45,598 nucleotides of DNA, taken from positions 1 through 45,598 of the forward strand of contig NZ_JAAAHS010000017.1 of assembly GCF_009908195.1 (NCBI RefSeq), written 5' to 3'. Below are positions 33,721-42,072 of the stretch, one piece after another. Source of the stretch: Streptomyces boluensis (GTDB taxonomy: Bacteria > Actinomycetota > Actinomycetes > Streptomycetales > Streptomycetaceae). The position numbers were made by a program, and so were the translations under genes. Each line of letters starts with the position of its first letter. The stretch's first letter is position 1. The notes under the pieces are model-generated. The model ran no database searches. It was not told the DNA's origin and saw nothing but the letters and a program-made list of their open reading frames with translations.

Positions 33721-34890
33721 TCAGGTCGTCGCGGAGACGCGTGCCGTCAGGTCCGCCGTGGCGACGGCAAGGGCCCGCTGGTCCGCTTCCGTCCAGTCGC
33801 GCTCGCGCATGCTGTGCACCGAGATCCACCCGGTGAGCTCGCCGCGCGTCTCGACCGGCGACAGCATCTGGGCGTTCACGCCGTACACGTCGACGAGCGC
33901 CTGCGGCGGGTGCGGGTCGGCGCGGAAGTGCGGCTGGACCAGGGTCCGGCGCTCGGCCTCAAGCCACTCGACGGTGTTCAGGCGGCGCTGGTCGAGCGAG
34001 GCGTCCCGGCGGATCGACCGCACGCCCTCGCCCAGCGCCTCGCCCGCCGTCAGATCGACGTGCAGACCGTGCGCGGGCAGGTCGACGCGGAACGTCGTAC
34101 GGTCCGCGCCGGTCGCCGCGAGCACATCGGTGAGCACCGACTGCACGTGCGCGCGCAGGCTGCCGTCCCGCAGCAGCGTGCCGTACCCGTCCCACGACGG
34201 AGCCGCCCCCGCCAGGTCGAGCGCCCGCCACAGCGTGGCCGTCACGGAGTCGAACACCGGGACGCCCAGGGCCTGTTCGAGCCGCTCGGCCTCGAAGGCG
34301 CCGTACACATTCGTGCACACGACCGCCACGGCCTGCGCGCCGTCCGTCGCGGCCGCCTCGATCTGGCGGGCCACGTCCGTGGCCGGGATCCGCGCGAAGG
34401 CCTCGTTGTCGTCCTCGCCGAACGGCTCGGCGAGCACGCACGCCAGACCCTCCTTCGCGTACGTCGCCACGATCGCGTCGGCGACATCGCGGGTGTACGG
34501 CAGCGCGAGCCCCAGCCGGTTCACCCCGTACGCGGCGCAGGCGTCGAGCAGCGCCAGCGTGGACGTCGTCGCCGGTATACCGGTCGCCTCGGTGAGCGCC
34601 GCGACGAGCGCGCGGTCCCGCTCCACGCCGAGCCAGGAACCCGAAGTCCCGTTCCACACCAGGACATCGACCTTGGCGTCGGCGAGCTGCCGGGCCGCCG
34701 CGAGCATCGGCTCCCGGTCGAACTGGGCGTCGCTGCCCGTGTCCAGGGCGATCCGGGTGACCGGCACCCGGGCGAAGTGCGCGGTGACCGACCCGGCCGC
34801 GCCCCGGAGCAGCCCGTACGTCACGGGCTCCAGACAGGTGTTGGACGACGGCGTGAGCATCCCCACGCGCAGCGGACGGTGATCGCTCAT
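33721..34890 (-). CDS. Asp/Glu racemase-superfamily enzyme (arylmalonate decarboxylase/maleate isomerase-like) fused to GAF
   Basis: Cytosolic protein, 389 aa. Residues 1-245 are the racemase fold: VGMLTPSSNTCLEPVTYGLL, VLVWNGTSGSWLG (residues about 76-88) and AVAVVCTNVYGAFEAERL (C192), then ALGVPVFDSVTATLWRALDL. Two-Cys racemases and maleate isomerases have Cys at both active positions; here the first is Gly81 and only C192 remains, the Gly/Cys pair known from arylmalonate decarboxylase. Residues 250-389 look like a GAF domain ending in TGWISVHSMRERDWTEADQR. The start overlaps the MFS stop by 4 bases (ATGA). The reaction is therefore open: decarboxylation or cis-trans isomerisation of a small diacid. 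Confidence 0.8.
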   Translation of the reverse strand: MSDHRPLRVGMLTPSSNTCLEPVTYGLLRGAAGSVTAHFARVPVTRIALDTGSDAQFDREPMLAAARQLADAKVDVLVWNGTSGSWLGVERDRALVAALTEATGIPATTSTLALLDACAAYGVNRLGLALPYTRDVADAIVATYAKEGLACVLAEPFGEDDNEAFARIPATDVARQIEAAATDGAQAVAVVCTNVYGAFEAERLEQALGVPVFDSVTATLWRALDLAGAAPSWDGYGTLLRDGSLRAHVQSVLTDVLAATGADRTTFRVDLPAHGLHVDLTAGEALGEGVRSIRRDASLDQRRLNTVEWLEAERRTLVQPHFRADPHPPQALVDVYGVNAQMLSPVETRGELTGWISVHSMRERDWTEADQRALAVATADLTARVSATT

Positions 34891-36221
34891 CGGACGACGA
34901 GCCTCCTCGAGTAGTCGATGACCAGGGACGACACGGTGAACAGCGCACCCGCGCCGACGAAGTAGAGCAGCGCCCAGGTATACGAACCGGTACCGCCGAC
35001 GATGAAGCCGACCGCGATGGGCGTGACGATGCCGGCGATGTTGCCGGACAGGTTCATCGCGGCGCCGACGACGCCCGCGTTGGCCCGGCCGCCGAGCGTG
35101 GACGGCAGCGCCCAGTACAGGCCCGCCCAGCGCAGGAAGAACAGCACACCGGAGAGCAGCACGACCGCGGTCACCGCGTCCGGCACCAGGACCACACCGA
35201 GCAGACCCGCCATCACGGCCGCACCCGCGATGCCCATGAGGGTGCGAAGGACCGTATTGGCGCTCGCGCCCCGCGCCCGCCAGTGGTCGGAGAGCCAGCC
35301 GCCGATCAGCTCACCGACGAACCCGGCACCGAAGATGACGAGCGTGGACCAACCGATCGACTTGATGTCGAAGCCCTTGGTCTCCGACAGGTACAGCGGG
35401 CCCCAGGTGAGCAGCCCGTAGAAGACACCGTTGAAGCCCATCCAGCCCAGGCACATGCCCCAGAACGAGCGGTACTTGAGGTACGAGCGGAGCTTGGCGG
35501 GCTTGTCGCCGCCGGGCACCGCCGCGTCCTCGGCCGCGTGCGCCTGCTCGATGAGGGTGGCCTCGGCGTCATTGACGCCCGGGTGCTCGCGCGGCGTGTC
35601 CCGCAGGAACTTCAGGGCGAAGAAGCCGACGGCCACGGTCACCGCACCGGCCACGATGAAGCTGATCCGCCAGCTCCCGGTCCAGGCGATGAGCCCGGAG
35701 ATGGCGAGGCCGCCGAGGGCGGAGCCGAGTGGGGCACCGCCGTCCATCAGGACCGCGCCGCGCCCGCGTTCCTTCGCGGGCAGCCAGTTCGCGTTGAGCT
35801 TGCCACCGGCGGGCATCACCGGCGCCTCGACCGTGCCGAGCGCGAGCCGCGCCGCGAGCAGCGAGCCGACACCCGTGGCGCCCGCGGTGACACCGGTCGC
35901 GACACCCCAGCCGATACAGGCGCCACCGGCCATCTTGCGCGGCCCGAACCGGTCGATGAGCCACCCGCTGGGGATCTGCATCAGCGCGTACGTCCAGAAG
36001 AACGCGCTGAGCACAAAGCCGGTGACCTCCTTCGACAGGTTCAGATCCTCGGTGATCAGCGGCAGCGCGACGGAGACGGAACCACGGTCGATGTAGTTGA
36101 GCGCGACCACGCCCAGGAGGAGCAGGAACACCTTCCAGCGGGTGCGGGTGGGAGCGGCGGAGGTGGTTCTGGGGGGATCGGTGGCCGCGTCGGAGACGCT
36201 GGCCGGGTTGGTTGGCGACAT
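34887..36221 (-). CDS. MFS transporter, anion:cation symporter (ACS) type
   Basis: Twelve-TM major facilitator, 444 aa, of the ACS/phthalate-hexuronate-tartrate permease kind. Landmarks: VALNYIDRGSVSVALPLI in TM1, SGWLIDRFGPRKMAGGACIG (loop 2-3 motif), and GGWLSDHWRARGAS between TM8 and TM9. A cytosolic Ser/Thr/Pro-rich N-terminus of about 30 residues precedes TM1. ATG 36221 is chosen because the hydrophobic core starts soon after and AAAGGG lies upstream; longer frames run through the operators. It is the first gene of the operon and likely imports the carboxylate processed by the two downstream enzymes. It is divergent from the GntR gene. Confidence 0.92.
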   Translation of the reverse strand: MSPTNPASVSDAATDPPRTTSAAPTRTRWKVFLLLLGVVALNYIDRGSVSVALPLITEDLNLSKEVTGFVLSAFFWTYALMQIPSGWLIDRFGPRKMAGGACIGWGVATGVTAGATGVGSLLAARLALGTVEAPVMPAGGKLNANWLPAKERGRGAVLMDGGAPLGSALGGLAISGLIAWTGSWRISFIVAGAVTVAVGFFALKFLRDTPREHPGVNDAEATLIEQAHAAEDAAVPGGDKPAKLRSYLKYRSFWGMCLGWMGFNGVFYGLLTWGPLYLSETKGFDIKSIGWSTLVIFGAGFVGELIGGWLSDHWRARGASANTVLRTLMGIAGAAVMAGLLGVVLVPDAVTAVVLLSGVLFFLRWAGLYWALPSTLGGRANAGVVGAAMNLSGNIAGIVTPIAVGFIVGGTGSYTWALLYFVGAGALFTVSSLVIDYSRRLVVR

Positions 36222-36334
36222 GTCAGACCCTTTGTTCGGCAGGGGGACGAGCTGCGGAAGGGCATGCTGACCAGGGCCGCTGTGGCGGCCCGATGGACAG
36301 ATGGAGAAGCGAATGACGTGCGCGTTCGGCGCTA

Positions 36335-36344
36335 TGGCATACCA
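36335..36344. promoter_or_regulatory. GntR operator, copy 1
   Basis: TGGCATACCA fits the GntR/FCD-type palindrome (TGGTATACCA class). Together with flanking AAAG it mirrors copy 2: GGCATACCAAAG (36336-36347) is the inverted match, 11 of 12 bases, of CTTTGGTATACC (36377-36388). Confidence 0.7.
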
Positions 36345-36379
36345 AAGAATGCGTACGGGACTGCCCGGCGTCAAGGCTT

Positions 36380-36389
36380 TGGTATACCG
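36380..36389. promoter_or_regulatory. GntR operator, copy 2
   Basis: TGGTATACCG lies 27 bases upstream of the gntR start and 45 bp centre-to-centre from copy 1, placing the two sites across both divergent promoters. Autoregulation and operon repression are inferred. Confidence 0.7.
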
Positions 36390-36415
36390 TGAGTCCGAAT
36401 TGACGGGGAGGACAC

Positions 36416-37096
36416 ATGGCACAGACAGGCTCCGGCGAGACGGGCGGCTGGCTTCGCGACCAGGTCTGCGAGGGCATCCGCGACCGGATCATCTCCGGTC
36501 AACTACGCCCGGGTGACCGCCTGTTGGAGCGGGACGTGGCCGAGGAGTTCAACGTCTCGCGCATCCCGGTCCGCGAGGCGATCCGGGTCCTGCTCAGCGA
36601 GGGTTTCCTCGAGGCCGCCTCGCCCCGCAAGATCGTGGTCAAACAGCTCGCCTTCCAGGACGTCCTCGACCTCTTCGACCTCCGCGAAGCACTGGAGGTA
36701 CTCGCGGTGCGCCGGGCCACGGAACGCGCGGAGAAACCCCAACTCGACACGCTGCGCCGCCTGTTGGGCAGTGCGGAGAAGGCGACGAGGACCGGAAAGC
36801 CGGACCGTATCTCCCGCGCCAACACGTCCTTCCACCACCACATCGTGGAGATCGCCGGCAACACCCTCCTCGCCGACACTCTGCAACCCCTCGAAGGCCG
36901 GATGCGATGGCTCTTTCAGCAGGTCGACGACCCGGACACGGTCTGGGAGGAACACCGGGCCCTCTACGAGGCCATCGCGGCCAGAGACACCGACCTGGCC
37001 GCCGACCGCGCCCTGCGCCACGTACGCCACTACCGCGAGGTCGCGGTACGCGTGCTTTTCGACGAGCCGACGGTGGTGGCGGGGGAGGGGGCCTGA
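36416..37096 (+). CDS. GntR-family (FadR/FCD) transcriptional regulator
   Basis: Repressor-type regulator, 226 aa. The N-terminal winged helix includes QVCEGIRDRIISGQLRPGDR and ERDVAEEFNVSRIPVREAIR (recognition helix, about residues 38-60). The C-terminal FCD all-helical domain has DLFDLREALEVLAVRRA and NTSFHHHIVEIAGN; the Asp and three His positions (D in FDLREALE, H in FHHHIVE, H in ALRHVRHYRE) suggest a metal- and carboxylate-binding pocket. ATG 36416 follows GGGGAGGA. It is divergent from the MFS/AMDase-like/deacetylase operon with two palindromic operators between. An organic acid is the likely effector. Confidence 0.94.
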   Translation: MAQTGSGETGGWLRDQVCEGIRDRIISGQLRPGDRLLERDVAEEFNVSRIPVREAIRVLLSEGFLEAASPRKIVVKQLAFQDVLDLFDLREALEVLAVRRATERAEKPQLDTLRRLLGSAEKATRTGKPDRISRANTSFHHHIVEIAGNTLLADTLQPLEGRMRWLFQQVDDPDTVWEEHRALYEAIAARDTDLAADRALRHVRHYREVAVRVLFDEPTVVAGEGA

Positions 37097-37143
37097 GGGT
37101 CTCCGCGTCCGGACTTTGCGCGGGCGGGGCTGACTTGGTCTGT

Positions 37144-37221
37144 TGCCGGATCAGCTCGGTGCCGGATCAGCTGGTGTCCGATCGTCTCGGTGTCGGATCA
37201 GCTCGGTGTCGGATCGGCTTG
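37144..37221 (+). repeat. 15-16-bp tandem repeat, five units
   Basis: Units of the type TGCCGGATCAGCTCGG occur five times with 1-4 changes each (TGCCGGATCAGCTGG, TGTCCGATCGTCTCGG, TGTCGGATCAGCTCGG, TGTCGGATCGGCTTG). The array follows the gntR gene and extends into the last codons of the AraC remnant (stop 37198-37200). Confidence 0.85.
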
Positions 37222-37512
37222 TGCCGGGCGCGTGCTCACGGTGCTCGGGCTGATCCCTCGGACCCGTTTGAAGGCGACGCTGAACGCGAAACTGTCCCGG
37301 TAACCGACGCGGCGCGCCACGGCCGCAACCGTCAAGACCGGTGCGGCGCACAGCAGTTCGGTGGCGAGTGCCATCCGCCAGTGGGTGAGGTACGTCAGCG
37401 GAGGCTCACCGACAAGCGCGGTGAAACGGCGGGCGAACGCCGAACGCGAGGCACCCGCCTCGGCGGCGAGAGCCGCGACCGTCCACGCACGGGCGGGCGC
37501 CGCGCCCCGGAT
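37198..37512 (-). pseudogene. truncated AraC-family regulator (C-terminal HTH only)
   Basis: The frame encodes the double helix-turn-helix of an AraC regulator of the cupin_6 type: WTVAALAAEAGASRSAFARR, GEPPLTYLTHWRMALATELL and VAAVARRVGYRDSFAFSVAF, then KRVRGISPS. The expected cupin half of about 190 residues is missing. Sequence in the same frame upstream to 37725 is Cys/Arg-rich without family similarity and overlaps other frames. The break falls near 37505-37512, right where the Ala-Arg-Pro-Ala linker before WTVA starts, indicating a 5' deletion. The C-terminal codons are built from the neighbouring 15-16-bp repeat. It is probably non-functional, though a free HTH fragment could still bind DNA. 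Confidence 0.75.
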
Positions 37513-37707
37513 TCTCGTCCCTCCGGCCTCGCGCGCCGAATTTCGCTGGAGAGACGGTGTGACCCCGTGGCACGATGCGCGGCATGACGAGCAACCGAAA
37601 GGCCCATGCCGCGTAGCCGGCCGGGACGCGTACGGGCGGGCCTCTCCCGCCGCCCGGCACGAGACGCACCGGCACAGCCGGTCATCGACGGACTGTCGGC
37701 GCGCGCG

Positions 37708-38001
37708 ATGTCCGAGATCGTCCATCTCGAACGCACCCGCAACTACCTGCAGTCAGGAGACGTCCGCAGGGCCCTCCGCCTGTGGAAGGAGTACGTCCGC
37801 CGCCCCGAGCGCGAACTCTGGCACGACGACGAGTTCGGCAACGTGTACTGGTACTGCTGCGGCGACCCGTTCGAAGCCCGCGCCCTCCTGGACACCGTGA
37901 CGCAGGCCATGTCACCCCGAAGCGCCGCCGAACTCCGGCGCGTCGTCGGCCGGTCCGACGCGGTCTGGAACCGGCCGCGACCGCCGTACGAAGCCGCATG
38001 A
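37708..38001 (+). CDS. hypothetical protein (97 aa)
   Basis: Small soluble protein of unknown function: MSEIVHLERTRNYLQSGDVR, then RALRLWKEYVRRPERELW, DDEFGNVYWYCCGDPFEARA and SAAELRRVVGRSDAVWNRP. The short helical SGDVRRALRLWKEYV looks TPR-like, and a compact aromatic-Cys segment follows. The frame is open from 37606, but residues upstream of M37708 are Arg/Pro-rich and lie over the AraC break, so I use ATG 37708 although no Shine-Dalgarno is obvious. It lies in a decayed region, so it may be a survivor or a fragment. Confidence 0.6.
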   Translation: MSEIVHLERTRNYLQSGDVRRALRLWKEYVRRPERELWHDDEFGNVYWYCCGDPFEARALLDTVTQAMSPRSAAELRRVVGRSDAVWNRPRPPYEAA

Positions 38002-38104
38002 GGCGGCCGGAACCCTGAAAACCGCGGAACGGCTCGCGGTTGGTGCCGGTGCCGGACTTCTCGCGGCCGTGACGATGGAGATGGCGATGACGATGGAGAT
38101 GGAG

Positions 38105-38614
38105 ATGGCACCCCTCCCTGAACCTGCTGAGCTACTGGACCACTTGGCAGCGAACCTGTCCGAACTGTCCACGCCGATGCGGGTGTTCGTGGCAGCGGGC
38201 CGGTTCACCGAAGCCGACCCCGACCTGCCGGAGCTGGCCGCCCGTATCCGCGAACTGCTTGCCACGGCAGCGGCGGACGAGGCCTGGCAGCGCTTCCTGC
38301 CCACCTACACCCCGCCGCCCGTCCCGCAGCTCTGCGCCGCACTGGAACCCGTGGAGTCGCACAACGCCGCCCCGTTCCTGGCCCAGGTCGCGGGCGCCGA
38401 CCTGCTGTGGCCGAGCCACCGGCACCTGTCCGCCGAGGTCGCGGAGCGCGCTGCGCACCGGGTGGTGTCCCTGCTCGGACCGGAGTGCACCTGGTGGACC
38501 AACCACGACACCGAATGCGGCGCCGTCAACGGCCTCACACCGGTCTTCGACAGCCTGCTCGCGGGGACGGACGGCGAGCACTACGCCCTGGCCCTGCAAC
38601 TCGCCGACGACTGA
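38105..38614 (+). CDS. hypothetical protein, 5' part of a gene interrupted by in-frame TGA
   Basis: Soluble helical protein of unknown function: MAPLPEPAELLDHLAANLSE, LPELAARIRELLATAAADEA and WQRFLPTYTPPPVPQLCAAL, ending YALALQLADD before TGA 38612-38614. Several in-frame starts exist in an ATGGAG repeat (38069-38107); ATG 38105 has GGAG spaced 6 bases, and ATG 38087 has the same arrangement. The reading frame after the TGA stays open and coding-like to 39007, so the stop probably interrupts an originally longer protein of about 300 residues. It could alternatively be a complete 170-residue protein. Confidence 0.6.
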   Translation: MAPLPEPAELLDHLAANLSELSTPMRVFVAAGRFTEADPDLPELAARIRELLATAAADEAWQRFLPTYTPPPVPQLCAALEPVESHNAAPFLAQVAGADLLWPSHRHLSAEVAERAAHRVVSLLGPECTWWTNHDTECGAVNGLTPVFDSLLAGTDGEHYALALQLADD

Positions 38615-39007
38615 ACCGGCGAGCGCCACCGAGGCGTTGACTACGCGTACCTCTTCGCCCCCGTCCCCGGCCGGCCACCGCGCCACGCGTTCGCCGTCAT
38701 CGAGGCGAGCGAGGGCTCCCGCGAGACGGAGCTCCGCGCGATCGTGCGCGGCGACGCCAAGGGCCTGTTGGAGCCGTTCCGTCCCGAGCCCTTCCCCGGT
38801 GGGCGCCTCGGTGACGGGCTCCGTGCCGTGAACCGCTGGCGGGACGCGGAAGCGGGCCTGATGACCTCCGTCCGGTACGGCTGGCGGGTGGAGGAGTCCG
38901 GAGTTGACGTGGCCTTCTACATCGTCGGGGACGACGCCGAGTTCATGACCACACATCTCGACGACTTCGACGCGTACGCCCGCACGTTGTTCCTGCGCCC
39001 GCTGTAA
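38615..39007 (+). pseudogene. 3' part of the interrupted gene, same frame after TGA
   Basis: Directly after TGA the same frame reads TGERHRGVDYAYLFAPVPGR, HAFAVIEASEGSRETELRAI and then from GTG 38744 RGDAKGLLEPFRPEPF through YGWRVEESGVDVAFYIVG and DDFDAYARTLFLRPL to the stop at 39007. There is no start codon in frame between 38615 and 38743 and no Shine-Dalgarno before 38744, yet codon composition stays gene-like. I read it as the downstream half of the gene at 38105, separated by one nonsense change (TGG or CGA to TGA). If expressed alone from GTG 38744 it would be 87 aa. Confidence 0.55.
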
Positions 39008-39045
39008 GCATCCGCTCGCGGGCCGAGAGCGGTCTGCGGATACGA

Positions 39046-39076
39046 CTCAACGGGGCGTCGGCGCCGGGGAGTTGAG
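39046..39076. terminator. hairpin between convergent hypothetical gene and VOC gene
   Basis: CTCAAC (39046-39051) and GTTGAG (39071-39076) enclose a GC-rich core that can form an inner GGCG/CGCC stem. It sits in the 79-base gap between convergent genes. Moderate to low confidence. Confidence 0.4.
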
Positions 39077-39086
39077 GGGGTGGCGG

Positions 39087-39485
39087 TCAGGCCTGGTCCT
39101 CGCCCGGTGTCGCCCACTCGACGAACTGGACGACCACGCCGTTCGGGTCGGTTATCTGGAACAGGCGCTCGCCCCAAGTCTCTTCACGCAGCGGCATGGT
39201 GATCTCGACGCCGGCGTCGCGCAGTCGCTTCTCCTCGTCATCGAGGCCGCCGGCGAGTGTGAAGGCGACGATCAGGCCGGAGGCGCGCTGGTCGCGCTGG
39301 TCAGGGGGAAGGACCTCGATGCCGCGGGCGAGCAGGACGATGTCCAGCGCGGCGTCCTCCCGCGAGAGGGAGGCGAACCCTTCGGCGGCTGCCTGCTCGA
39401 CGTATCCGAGGTGGGTGGTGAAGAACCGCTGGGACGCGGCGACGTCGTCGACGGTGAGCGAGACGGTGGACGCGGTGATCTGCAA
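39087..39485 (-). CDS. VOC (glyoxalase/bleomycin-resistance-like) protein
   Basis: Small cytosolic VOC-fold protein, about 132 aa: QITASTVSLTVDDVAASQRF opens the first beta-alpha-beta-beta unit, FASLSREDAALDIVLLARG follows, and ERLFQITDPNGVVVQFVEW closes the second. Metal ligand positions seem partly retained (the E of QFVEW), but the first His/Gln is not obvious. TTG 39485 has AGGAG 7 bases upstream and is a better start than ATG 39500, whose codons contain that AGGAG. It is divergent from a TetR gene, with two similar 18-bp operator-like sequences between. Likely role: dioxygenase-like, glyoxalase-like or drug/toxin-binding; substrate unknown. Confidence 0.87.
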   Translation of the reverse strand: MQITASTVSLTVDDVAASQRFFTTHLGYVEQAAAEGFASLSREDAALDIVLLARGIEVLPPDQRDQRASGLIVAFTLAGGLDDEEKRLRDAGVEITMPLREETWGERLFQITDPNGVVVQFVEWATPGEDQA

Positions 39486-39556
39486 GGCAGTTCTCCTCAT
39501 TGGCGTGGTCCGCGGAGCGGGCCGGTGTGGCCGGTCGGAACGCGGCTTCGTTCCTT

Positions 39557-39574
39557 CGTCGCAAACTTACGACG
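39557..39574. promoter_or_regulatory. TetR operator-like site 1
   Basis: CGTCGCAAACTTACGACG is a near-palindrome (CGTCG at one end, CGACG at the other) in the VOC/TetR divergent region. It matches site 2 in reverse orientation at CGTCGCA and TTACG. Confidence 0.6.
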
Positions 39575-39607
39575 GGGATAAAGTTAGCCCGAGTAGTTCA
39601 AGGGTGT

Positions 39608-39625
39608 CAACGTAAAAATGCGACG
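39608..39625. promoter_or_regulatory. TetR operator-like site 2
   Basis: CAACGTAAAAATGCGACG; its reverse complement CGTCGCATTTTTACGTTG shares the CGTCGCA-N3-TTACG core with site 1. It ends 16 bases before the TetR ATG, suited to autorepression. Confidence 0.6.
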
Positions 39626-39641
39626 GGGGTAAGATTGCCTC

Positions 39642-40295
39642 ATGGCTACCGACACGACATCGCCCGCGCACCCGGCCGGTCTGCGGGAATCGAAGAAGCA
39701 GGAGACGCGGGAGCTCATCTCCGACCATGCGACCCGCCTGTTCATCGCCCAGGGTTTCGAGCGGACCACCATCGTCGAGATCGCTCTCGCCGCGCGGGTC
39801 GCCAAGAAGACGGTGACCAACTACTTCGCGCGCAAGGAGGACTTGGCCCTGGATCACCAGGACGCGTTCATCGCGTCGCTGGCGCGCACGGTGACCGGAA
39901 GACGTTCCGGCGAGTCGGCCCTGGCCGCGCTGCGGCGCGCCTTCGACGAGTCCGCCGCGGCCGCGGATCCGGTCGCCGGGTTCTCCGGCCCCGCCTTCGC
40001 CCGCATGATCGCTGACAGCCCCACCCTCTCGGTCTGCCTGCGTGGCCTGCACGACCAGCGCGAGCAGGCCTTGGCCGAGGCGCTCGCCGCGGCGGTCGAC
40101 GCAACGCCGGACGACATCACCGTCCAGACCGCCGCCGGGCTGCTCGGCACGGTCCACCGCATCCTGTTCCAGCGCATCCAGGACCTCACCCTGGCCGACC
40201 GCCCCAACGAGGAGATCGCCGGAACCGTCACCGAGGAGGCAGCCAGAGCCTTCGACATGCTCGAACCGGCCCTCGGTCAGTACGCCGTCGCCTGA
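39642..40295 (+). CDS. TetR-family transcriptional regulator
   Basis: Repressor, 217 aa. The N-terminal HTH is HATRLFIAQGFERTTIVEIA followed by LAARVAKKTVTNYFARKEDL (residues about 28-68), and the C-terminal helical ligand domain begins near residue 80 (ALDHQDAFIASLARTVTGRR). ATG 39642 is 16 bases after operator site 2. It is divergent from the VOC gene, the probable target together with itself. The ligand domain gives no clue to the inducer. No other gene on this strand follows within 100 bases; the SDR gene converges on it. Confidence 0.92.
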   Translation: MATDTTSPAHPAGLRESKKQETRELISDHATRLFIAQGFERTTIVEIALAARVAKKTVTNYFARKEDLALDHQDAFIASLARTVTGRRSGESALAALRRAFDESAAAADPVAGFSGPAFARMIADSPTLSVCLRGLHDQREQALAEALAAAVDATPDDITVQTAAGLLGTVHRILFQRIQDLTLADRPNEEIAGTVTEEAARAFDMLEPALGQYAVA

Positions 40296-40416
40296 GGGGC
40301 GGCGGATGGCTGAGGTGTGGCGGATGCGCGCGGGGCCCGCATACAGCGACGCGCGCGCCCCTCCGCCATCACGGACAGGGACGCGCGCGCCGAAGCAACT
40401 GCGGGACTGAGTACGA

Positions 40417-41900
<1,484 letters not shown>

Positions 41901-41911
41901 GGTATGCCCGT

Positions 41912-41928
41912 GTGGCAGAATCTGCCAC
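41912..41928. promoter_or_regulatory. perfect palindromic TetR operator
   Basis: GTGGCAGA-A-TCTGCCAC, perfect 8-bp arms around one A, lies immediately upstream of the TetR-SDR operon start codon at 41900. This is the position and size of TetR autoregulatory sites. Confidence 0.78.
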
Positions 41929-41977
41929 TGTGACGAGTGGGGTGCGCGCAGTGCCGTATCGCCCCCGCTCGGTGTCC

Positions 41978-42052
41978 CGGCGAACGACGGCCGTGGACCA
42001 CGCGGCGAACGATCGCCGTGGATCACTCGGCGAACGGTCGCCGTGGATGACA
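41978..42052 (+). repeat. three 25-bp tandem repeats, each containing a dyad
   Basis: Three units (41978-42002, 42003-42027, 42028-42052) share CGGCGAACGATCGCCGTGGA with few changes. Within each, CGGCGA and TCGCCG (CGGCCG in unit 1) face each other over a 4-base loop. The array ends 20 bases before the solute-binding lipoprotein gene. Confidence 0.9.
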
Positions 42053-42072
42053 ACGCGAACCAAACGTGAACG

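Noticed and set aside
37583-37615. Ten-codon frame MTSNRKAHAA on the plus strand beside the AraC break
   Set aside because: It may be the start of a lost divergent gene, but it is too short and has no clear ribosome-binding site.
40296-40416. Terminator between the TetR and SDR genes
   Set aside because: Only GGCGGA/TCCGCC with a long interior and repeated GACGCGCGCGCC motifs were found; no convincing stem.
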